A DNA stretch of 64,000 nt from contig NC_135721.1 in NCBI RefSeq assembly GCF_964656455.1, positions 47,747,530 through 47,811,529 on the forward strand. The letters are read 5' to 3'. Below, in pieces: positions 56,216 through 64,000 of this stretch (positions are counted from its first letter, which is position 1; every line of letters starts with the position of its first letter). A model generated the notes under the pieces. It searched no databases, was not told the DNA's origin, and worked only from the letters and a program-made list of their open reading frames with translations. The stretch is from Halichoerus grypus. Its lineage: Eukaryota; Chordata; Mammalia; Carnivora; Phocidae. Made by a program: the position numbers and the translations under genes.

Positions 56216-56491
56216 GGCCCCCGGCGCTTCCTTCCGCGCTTCCTGGCCCTGCGGGCTAGGGGCGGGACCGCGCCACCGGAGGCGTTCCCGCCCCTCCTCC
56301 GGCCTCCGCGGACGGCGAAGGAGGAGCAAGGAGAGCCGCAAAAGAAAAAGGGAGGGGGTCCCCAGATAGTTGGACGGTTCACCACCTTCAGACCCCTGCC
56401 ACAGCCCTGGGACGCGCACAAATGGCTCCACCAGGAGAAACCTCGAGGTTTCGGCCAGAGGGGTCTGGCGCCTGGGCTTACGGGCTGTGTA

Positions 56492-56538
56492 GGACGTCAT
56501 ATGCTCAACGTGACATCAGAGTGAAGGCCGTGACGTCA
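56492..56538. promoter_or_regulatory. Three CRE/ATF-like octamers
   Basis: GGACGTCA at 56492-56499, TGACATCA at 56511-56518 and the perfect palindromic CRE TGACGTCA at 56531-56538, spaced 19 and 20 bases start to start. They lie about 300 bases upstream of the DOK1 ATG. CREB/ATF-family binding is expected from motif knowledge only. Confidence 0.6.
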
Positions 56539-57154
56539 CCCCGAAAAATGCCAGTGGGCACCGTGGGGCACCGGAGGGGCTCTGCGGGCCTTCATCGCCT
56601 CAGTTCCCCTGACCGGACCCGCCCCTAGCCCGGCAGGGGTCTGGCTGTTTACACTCCGCGGAGCCCGCGACATGGGGGAAGGGTTGGGGGCTGGGGGCTG
56701 GGGACTGGAAGGCTTCCCGGAGCCGGGAGCTGAGCCGCGGCCTCTCGCCGCCTCAGGGGCCGCCGCCCGGGCTGGTCCGCGGCCCCGTGGCCTCTTGCGT
56801 GTCCAGCTCCCTGACCGCAGCTGCCCGGCCTCCAACCCGCGGGAAAAGAAAGCTTCATTGAGCAGGCCGGGGGAGGGTCGGCGGTGGGGGGTGGGGGGAG
56901 GTGGAGCGGCCGCGGCCAGCTCCACGGGGGAGGGGAGGACCAAAAGGAGAAGAGGAGGGAACTGGCCAGGGAGGAATGGAAGGAGAAGGCGGAATGTGGG
57001 AGGGCGCAAGGGGACGTGGGAGGGACGAACGGAGAGGGGGGGAGAGAGGGGGGGTCCAGTCTCCCCTGGCCGAGCACTTTTTTTGGGAAGTCCTAGGACT
57101 GATCTCCAGGACCTGGATTCTTCTCCCAGCCCCTAGAGCCCCGCTCAGCCAAAG

Positions 57155-58532
57155 GTAGGGGAGTCACGCTGCCGCGGGAGGAAGGAGAGTTTCGGATGGA
57201 GAGGATGGTGGTGGGACCACGGAAAAGGGGTGATGCAGGATGGGGTCGAGGGGAACCAACCAACAGAGGGTTTTATCATTGTTTAAAAAAAAGAGAGAGA
57301 GACACAAGAAGAGTGGAGTGAGGAGGCACATATTTGGCGGGTGGGGGGTCTGCAGGGTGTTCCAAATAGGGCAGCGGCCAGGGCCCTAAGCCTGGAGGCT
57401 CCTCTGTGAGGCCCTACCCCTGGGCCCCCAAGCCAAAATGTCCCCAGAACAAAGCTGTCCTGTTGTGTTGTTTGTCTGAGTTGGGGAAAGCATGTTTGGG
57501 GGGCCCGTTGCTGGAGAGGGGCTGTTCTCAGTCCCAGACAGAGGGAAGGCCTTGGCTGAGGAGCTGATTGGCGCCCTGGCCTCCGGTTGCCCAGTGACAG
57601 CGATGGCAGTGTTGGCAGGAGGTTTGGACAACCCCACCCCATTCCCCCTCCCAGCTTGAGGCCTGGCCCTCCTGGGCCCCTTGACCCTGCAGGGCATGTG
57701 AGAGCCTGTGTGCTGGGTAGGGTGTGCAGGGGGTTCTCGGTGCATCCTGGTCTCTGCCGGCTCCGCTGTGGAATCTGCCCAGACAGGATTCTGGGCTTGG
57801 CTCCCAATCAGAGAACCTAAGATCTGAGGGGCTCCTAAGCCCCCTGGCCTGCTTCTCTCCACAATCAGTAGCTGTCTGTCCTCTGTCTGACTGGCTGAAT
57901 GGAATCATCTAGGCTCCTGCTGCCACCCCTCCTTGGCTCCTGCCAGGCCCTCTCCCCACCTGTTGCCTGCGTCTCTCCATTGCTCTGTGCGCTGGCTCTC
58001 TCACGGTCCCCTTCTATCCGTCTTCCACATTGTCTCTCTCTGCTGTCTCTTTGTTTGCTCCCCTTTCGTTCCCACAGTTTCCCTTCCTCTCACATCCTGT
58101 CTGGGTCTCCCTCTGGCTCAGTCTCTATCTCTTTCTCTCAACCATTCTCTGCCTCTTGGTCTCTAATCATGGTCTTTTGATCTTTGGGTCTCAGAGCAGT
58201 GGGTGGGGATAATGGAGGTGATGATGACAGAGCTAGGAAAGGTCCTTGTGAGGCAGAACAGCTGATGGTGAGGAAGAGCCTCTCTATCTCTGTGTCTCTG
58301 TCTCTCTCTCCCTCTCTCTCCCCCCTCCCTAGTCTGCACCTCTCGGGCTCTGTTTCTGGTCTTATTGAGTTTGTGTTTCTTTCTCACTTAGTCCCTGGGT
58401 CTCTGGCTTTCTCTCACACGGTCTCTTGTCTCTGTCCTTTTCAGGGTTCTGTTCCTCTCCTGACCTCTCTCTGCGACCCAGGCCCGGCTTGGTCTCGCTT
58501 TCTCTCACACACTCTCTCTCTGGGGCCCCCAG
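57155..58532 (+). other. LOXL3: LOXL3 intron 1 (inferred) with pyrimidine-rich stretch
   Basis: A good donor, AAAG|gtaggg at 57154/57155, lies at the edge of the CpG-rich region and could close a non-coding LOXL3 exon 1. From about 57,990 to 58,540 the plus strand is strongly C/T-rich with short TCTC runs. No coding exon recognised. Confidence 0.4.
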
Positions 58533-58544
58533 GCCTTCCCTGCC

Positions 58545-58857
58545 ATGCGACATGTCAGAACCTGCCCATGGAGCCCATGGGGGCTGCTGCTGTCCCTGCT
58601 GTGCAGCTCCTGCCTGGGGTCTCCATCCCCGGCCACGGCCCCCGAGGACAGGGCTGGCAGCCAGGGGCTGCGGTTCCGGCTGGCCGGCTTCCCCAGGAAG
58701 CCCTTCGAGGGCCGCGTGGAGATCCAGCGAGCTGGCGAGTGGGGCACCGTCTGCGATGACGACTTCACCCTTCAGGCTGCCCACGTCCTCTGCCGGGAGC
58801 TGGGCTTCACAGAGGCCACGGGCTGGACCCACAGTGCCAAATACGGCCCTGGAACAG
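58545..58857 (+). CDS. LOXL3: LOXL3 first coding exon (signal peptide, SRCR 1 start)
   Basis: Encodes MRHVRTCPWSPWGLLLSLL through HSAKYGPGT plus one base, with donor ACAG|gtgagc. An acceptor at 58531-58532 (ccccccag) would leave only 12 nt of 5' UTR in this exon, implying at least one upstream non-coding exon. Confidence 0.95.
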
Positions 58858-60700
58858 GTGAGCAGTGCTCCATGCGTGGCCTAGGTATTGCCTTAAGGCA
58901 GGGAGAGGGAACACCAGGCCAGGCGCAGGCAGCCAGGACACCAGAAACAGCCAGTGTCAAGTAGAGCCGTGGTTGACAGTCAGTTCTCAGGCCTGCATGA
59001 CCTTAGGCTGGTCAGCGCCTTCTCTGAACTTCAGATGCCCTATGTGCAAAATGACTAGGCGATCTCTAAGTGCCTTTCTTCGGCAAACGCATGATTCCAC
59101 AAAGACACATGCAAGGACAGCCCTGATACAGCTGAGCCCTGTCCGAGTGAAGCACAGCTGGTTTGATGGAAAGCTGAGAGCAGATAAATGATGTCTGGAT
59201 GTCCCCAACCAGAAGGGATCACAGATACCGCAGCTGACAAAATCGGATTATAGGCAAGAGCGGAAACCAACAAGCTGGAACTAAGTTTTCTTAGAACTAA
59301 GCTTTCTGACTAAGCTTTCTTGGAACTCACAAGTATAAACTCTTAGGACAAGAATGAATGTGGGTAGTAGGGGCTTAGGAGGAATTCTGAGACCTGAAAG
59401 TGCTTACATTGTATGAGCCCACAGAAGGATTGCCGGACAGAAGCCAGTGCAGTCTGCAGCGCATCCCCCACTCCCCACTGGCTGGACCACTTCTGGAATA
59501 AAGTGTCCCTTGTAGGTGCCACATTTAAGAGAGACAGTAGAAAATGGAAATGCTTTCAGAGGAGAGCTGCCCAGATGTGAAAGATTGGAAGCCAAGTTTC
59601 AAGAGGGAATAGCTGAAGAAACCAGGGGTGTTTGGTATGAAAAGAAAAAGCTTTGGATAGCATTTACCTGAAGGTTGTCTTCAAATATGAGGACAGTCAT
59701 TTGGCTGAGGGAGTTTTCTGGATGGCAGCAAAGGACTGAATCAGACCTGGTGGGGCAAAGTCATAAAGAGTCACGAGGACTTCTGTGATGGTTCCAGTGG
59801 CCTGGTGGGGCAGGAAGTAGGCATCCCAGCAGAAGCTGGGTAAGTCCTGTCAGGAGGTGCATGATGGGTCCCTGCCACTGGCTGGGACAGACGAGTCACA
59901 TTGGGTGGAATCCCATGTGGATTGCGTCCATCCAACTTTGAGAAGTCAGATATTCATTTCAGTGTGGTCCAGGGAGCAATGTAGCAGCACAGAAAGGGCA
60001 GGCCCATGGGAGAAAGCGAGGCTGAGGTGAAAAGATCTTAGATTTCCAAGTCTCACAAATGGCTTAAACCCCTAAGTCCCCGTGTGTTGGCTGTGTAGTC
60101 TTAGGCAAGTTACTTAACTTCTCTGAACCCCAATTTCTTTATGTAAAATGGTGGCAGATCTAAGAGTAATCATGTATATGTATACATAGCAGAGTGCCTA
60201 ACACACAACAGGTACTCGATAAATTGTAGCTATCACTGAATAGGTCAGGACTGATCAGAAATTCAGTGTTGACTCTTGATTGTTTATTCACCATACCAAC
60301 TTCTTGAGTTTCCCCCAGATCACCACTGACCCTCCATCAATCCTGTGCTCCCTTTAACTCCCAGGGTGTCCTGTCTCTTGCACACCCATTATCTTACCGG
60401 AAAAACGGGATCATCATGGCCAGATGCAAGGCCTGTATGCTCACTCTCCCCAAAATCCCCATCACCTCCCTCCCTCCTCCATCCTGCCTCCACAAGCCTC
60501 TCTACCCCCCATCTCTCTCTCCACAGGCCGCATCTGGCTGGACAACCTGAGCTGCAGTGGGACTGAGCAGAGTGTGACTGAATGTGCCTCCCGGGGCTGG
60601 GGGAACAGTGACTGTACCCACGATGAGGATGCTGGAGTCATCTGCAAGGACCAGCGCCTCCCCGGCTTCTCAGATTCTAATGTCATTGAGGTCTGCCATT

Positions 60701-60739
<39 letters not shown>

Positions 60740-61537
60740 CACCCAGGATGACCAGGGTGGTTATATGTGGTTAGAGGGGATACTAGAAGGTAGGGGATCC
60801 CATATGCCCCACAGGCTAATTTGGGTTGATGGGAGGCTTAGGGGGTGGGGACAAAGGATAGAGCTAGACATATTAAAGCCCAGGTTTGTTTTAGCATTGG
60901 CATTCAAGTTACGAAGCCTGGCATGAGCCTCTCCAGCTTCATCCCTGGTCCCCAGGGCATCCCTTGCTCTCCCTCCTTTCAGGTGTTCCTGCTCTCCTGG
61001 AACATCTCCCTTCCTAATCTCTCCTACTGCTTCCATACCACTTCCTCTGTGAACTGCTCCCTCATGCTGGGGCCGCCTTGGGCGCTCCTTCCCCAGCTTC
61101 CTCAGCACCCTCAATCGCCTCTCAGAGCACATGCCCTTCCTTCCACTCTCGTGGTCCAGGAGAGTCAGTTCATCACAGACAGCAGGCATGCCTCCCAGCC
61201 CTGTGGCAGCCCCTACTCGCCACGGGCTTTACAGCAAGCACATGATCAGGGGTCCGTGAGGGTGGGAGGACATGTAAAAGGCGCCACTGATTCTCTTTCC
61301 TCTGCTTGTGGTCCCATCCCAGGTAGAACAGCACCTGCAAGTGGAGGAGGTGCGACTTCGACCGGCCGTGGGGCGGGGCAGGCGGCCCCTGCCAGTGACC
61401 GAGGGACTGGTCGAAGTCAGGCTTCCCGAGGGCTGGTCGCAAGTGTGTGACAAAGGCTGGAGCGCCCAGAACAGCCACGTGGTCTGCGGGATGCTGGGCT
61501 TCCCTAGCGAAAAGAGGGTCAACACGGCCTTCTACAG
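58545..61537 (+). CDS. LOXL3: LOXL3, lysyl oxidase-like 3 (gene level, 3'-partial, 3 coding exons)
   Basis: Coding exons 58545-58857, 60527-60690 and 61323-61537 give 230 codons plus two bases. LOXL3 is a copper- and quinone-dependent amine oxidase that oxidises lysines of collagen and elastin; nuclear roles on acetyl-lysine substrates are also reported. It has four SRCR domains and a C-terminal catalytic domain. Here residues 1 to about 25 are a signal peptide (hydrophobic WGLLLSLLCSSCLG core). SRCR 1 spans about 44-145 with its cysteines in VCDDDF, LCRELGF, LSCSG, ECASRG and DCTHDEDAGVIC, and an NLS N-glycosylation sequon. SRCR 2 starts near 169 and is cut at ...VNTAFY. The catalytic domain is beyond the window. 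Start Met chosen by match to human and by the signal peptide. Confidence 0.95.
60040..60235 (+). mobile_element. MIR fragment in LOXL3 intron 2
   Basis: Shows ggctgtgtagtcttaggcaa, gttacttaacttctctgaac and acacaacaggtactcgataa. The rest of 58,858-60,526 looks unique. Confidence 0.7.
60527..60690 (+). CDS. LOXL3: LOXL3 second coding exon (SRCR 1 end)
   Basis: A 164-nt exon, GRIWLDNLSCSG through FSDSNVIE, with acceptor ctctctccacag. It ends GAG|gtctgc, a weak donor followed within 20 bases by a CA repeat. It holds the second half of SRCR 1. Confidence 0.95.
60707..60738 (+). repeat. (CA)n microsatellite next to a LOXL3 donor
   Basis: About 15 CA units beginning some 17 bases after the 5' splice site at 60691. 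CA repeats near donors can bind hnRNP L. Confidence 0.9.
61323..61537 (+). CDS. LOXL3: LOXL3 third coding exon (SRCR 2 part)
   Basis: A 215-nt exon, VEQHLQVEEVRLRPAVG through SEKRVNTAFY plus AG, with acceptor gtcccatcccag and donor AG|gtgaag. It leaves two bases of an Arg codon for the next exon, which was not found before the window end. Confidence 0.94.
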
Positions 61538-64000
61538 GTGAAGGGATGTGGGCGCTGAGTGGAGCGGACTGGGATTGAGGGGTGCTCACTAAGGGGTGGT
61601 GTCTCGACCCCCGGGAGGGTCCGGGGCTCTGCAACAGTGGAGAAATATGGAGGCCCTTTCGAAACTGGAGAGTTGAGACATCTTCTGGGGCGGGTGTGAA
61701 CTGGGGCAAGCAAAGCTCCTGCTCTCTCGGGTCCGCAGCCGGGGCGGGGCGAGTGGCGCCGGTCGCGGGTCGGTGCCCATGACGCCATCGGTTGGCAGGC
61801 AGACTCTCCGCGCCTCGGGGCGCGCGCCGAGCCTCGCGAGGCCACGCCCAGCGGCCGGCAGTCCCGGGGGCTGTTACGGTTACGGCGCCGGCGCGGCCCC
61901 CGCCGTCCGAGCTCAGGGAGCGCGCGGCCGCGCCCTGCGGAGGCGGCGCCTGGGTGTGTCCAGCGCGGGCCTGGGCGCGCGTGTCCCCGCCAGAGAGCCA
62001 ATCCCCGAGGGTCGGAGGGTGCGGGGAGAGGTCGGGCCCTGCCCTCGGGAGCCCCCGGGACTCCTAGCAAGTTTTCCAGAATATCCTTCGGCCGAGACTC
62101 CCGGCCCTCTCCACCTGCCCTGGAGCCCTGGTGTACGCGCTGGCTTCCAGAGTGACGGATCACACCGGTGAACGGCTCTGTCCTTACGGCGCCTCGCTAC
62201 TCTGGAGAATCTTATGCAGTCCTTTTGAGGAGTTTAGAAATCTTTACAGTCTCTCTGTAATCTACTACGCAGGATAAAGTGCTAATTTGTTTTCAGCTCT
62301 TCCTTAGTTGAGTTTTGCAGAAAGACCTCTTGACATCCAGGTGAGCTTCCATTGGGCAGATATGGTCCGATCAGGGCAGGGTGCAGTAGAAATGCTCAAC
62401 TTTGGGTAGAGCATGCCCAGACTTGGTATTGACTTTCTGTTGAGGAAACACCCCACTGTTCATATTGAACTGGTAATCATCTAAGACCAATTCAGATCTT
62501 CCCTTATCCTTGATACTAATAGAAAAGCCTATTTGAACCTAAATCTATGTTGAGTTTACCCTATTAAATTAGTTGGATACATCATTTAAAAACCATTAAA
62601 AAGCCACCATGAACCCATGAGATTATCCTGAATCTTGACATTATTTTCCATTTGTCATCCCTCCCAGCTTCCTCTGGAGGATATACATGATAGCTATGCC
62701 TTCTGCCTTCATCACAGTGAAATGTTCAAAACCAAAGTCTAACTCTTCCTTACTCATCAAGTCTTTACTCATTAGTTGTGAAATGTTTTTTCCATTAATT
62801 GGAAACAGACTGAACACTACGATGACGTAGCCAACATTTCACCATTTTATCTATAATGAAATCATGGGAGATTTTGTTAATCTCCCTTAAAATCCAGATA
62901 TATTATGTTCATGGCCATTCTCCAGTCTTCCAATTTAGTAATCTTATCAAAAAATGAAATCATGGTGGTTTGAGCTAATTTTTACTGAAATCCTTCTAGG
63001 TCTCTAAGGATCTCCATATATTTTCCTCACTGTTCACAAACTTTCCATTTAATAATGTATTCTAGAATATTATTCTTTAGATTAAGGAATCATTTTTCTT
63101 CTTTTTGAAAGTCAATACATTATCCAACCTCTAGTCTTCTCCACACTTGCTCTGATTTTCCTTGCCTTGGCTCTCGGCACATCTGAAAGTTCTTTCAGCC
63201 CCAAGGAATATACTTTATCTGGTCTAGAGACTCAAACTGTTTTAAAACAGCTGTGTGCTGTGCTCCTTTACTGCTATCTGTCTTCGGTTATATTTCTTTC
63301 TCTGTGCTGTTCTTTACCTTCCCTAACCCAAACATCAGGTTCTGAAAGATTCGTACAATTTAAAAAGCAGAGATTTCAGTGACGAGGCTAGCGTGAACAA
63401 AGGGGAAGAGACCCATTCGTCCAGTATTTATTTATTAGTGTCTACGGTGTGCCAGGGACTGTTGAAGACACTGGGGATTCAACAGTAGGCAAAAGAGACA
63501 AAAACCCCTGATCTCATGGACTAGGGAAGAACTGGAAAATAGTAAAATTTTAAAATGCAAGGATGGCAAAGCGTGTAATCAATAAAAATAAGGCAGGGAA
63601 AGAGTTAGGAAGTCGAAGTAGGATTGCAGTTTTAGATAAAGCGGTCAGAGAAGGCCTCTTTGAAAAGGCATCATTTGAGAAAAGATTTAAGGGAGGTGAG
63701 GGCACAAACTGTGTAGAAATCTAGCCAAGCATTTACAGGAAGAGGGATCATAAAAGATCCTAGGGGGCAGGGGAGGGGTAGAGGGAGGGAGAAGGCACTC
63801 TTGTCACGCTCCTGGAGGCCACTGGGGCTGCAGCTGAGGCAACAAGAGAGAAAATGACAGAAAGGTGATATAGGAGGAGATCGGGAAAGAATGGGGAGCC
63901 TGATCACGTAGGGACATTTGAGAGACTGGTTTGTTCTCTGTGTGAGATAAGGTTTTGAACAGAGGTGTGACATCTGACTTCCATTTTTAAAGTATTATTT
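61538..64000 (+). other. LOXL3: LOXL3 intron (continues past window)
   Basis: After the CpG island the sequence is AT-rich and non-coding. About 63,420-63,950 resembles an L2 fragment (ggtgtgccagggactgttga ... gggaggtgagggcac). No LOXL3 exon recognised. Confidence 0.7.
61735..62160. promoter_or_regulatory. LOXL3: Intragenic CpG island in a LOXL3 intron
   Basis: A sharply bounded CpG-dense block (gcgcgcgccgagcctcgcga, ggcgccggcgcggc) starts about 200 bases after the third coding exon and is flanked on the right by ordinary AT-rich intron. No exon of LOXL3 is recognisable in it. It may be an alternative promoter or a CTCF/enhancer-type island. Confidence 0.6.

Larger units (their letters stand above)
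55480..57200. promoter_or_regulatory. CpG-rich divergent promoter region of DOK1 and LOXL3
   Basis: Dense CpG and G+C over DOK1 exons 1-2 and the sequence upstream of them, without a TATA box near the DOK1 start. It holds Sp1-type GC boxes (for example ggggcggg and cccgcccct), CRE-like sites near 56.5 kb and G-rich plus-strand DNA at 56.67-57.06 kb. DOK1 reads left and LOXL3 reads right, so one island probably serves both. TSS positions are not determinable here. Confidence 0.7.

Noticed and set aside
55344..56259. Long plus-strand frames opposite DOK1 (232 and 254 codons)
   Set aside because: Antisense to DOK1 exons 1-3 in GC-rich DNA where stops are rare; no homology and no splice pattern.
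61519..62163. 214-codon minus-strand frame over the LOXL3 intronic island
   Set aside because: CpG-island composition gives long Arg/Pro/Gly frames by chance; it overlaps the LOXL3 exon end in antisense.
1..64000. Prokaryotic-type systems such as CRISPR arrays, operons or phage islands
   Set aside because: Introns, SINEs, LINEs and CpG islands show a mammalian chromosome; tandem repeats present are microsatellites and minisatellites without spacer structure.

Overview
This is a stretch of mammalian nuclear chromosome from a carnivore, most likely a caniform such as a bear, seal or mustelid. The lineage call rests on about 25 tRNA-Lys-derived CAN SINEs, many with intact target-site duplications, plus carnivore-type LINE-1 copies. 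The gene order also fits mammalian synteny: the window matches the human 2p13.1 block M1AP - DOK1 - LOXL3, read in the opposite direction to the human reference.

Layout. About 1-52.6 kb holds the 3' eight coding exons of M1AP (plus strand; the first coding exon lies left of the window). Its introns are long and filled with LINE-1, L2, MIR, SINE, LTR and DNA-transposon debris. They include a 1.1-kb almost pure purine tract at 15.8-17.0 kb. DOK1 (53.4-56.2 kb, minus strand) is complete in five coding exons predicting 483 residues and is tail-to-tail with M1AP. A CpG-rich divergent promoter region (about 55.5-57.2 kb) carries a trio of CRE-like sites. LOXL3 (plus strand) follows with its first three coding exons, covering the signal peptide, SRCR domain 1 and part of SRCR domain 2. 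The window ends inside its next intron, so the lysyl-oxidase catalytic domain is outside.

Function. M1AP is a germ-cell meiosis I factor, DOK1 a cytoplasmic tyrosine-kinase adaptor, and LOXL3 a secreted/nuclear lysyl oxidase. They are neighbours by synteny, not members of one pathway. Exon boundaries were set by splice-site dinucleotides, unbroken reading phase across every junction and remembered similarity to the human proteins. No alignment was run. Coordinates near 50.95 kb may be off by one base.

I found no undescribed gene system. The best second-look items are a GC-AG intron in M1AP, the CRE trio, the mega purine tract, an intragenic CpG island in LOXL3, G-run and CA-repeat elements hugging two 5' splice sites, a SINE-spacer-SINE unit sharing one target duplication, and an unexplained open stretch at 17.99-18.29 kb that may be a retropseudogene scrap.
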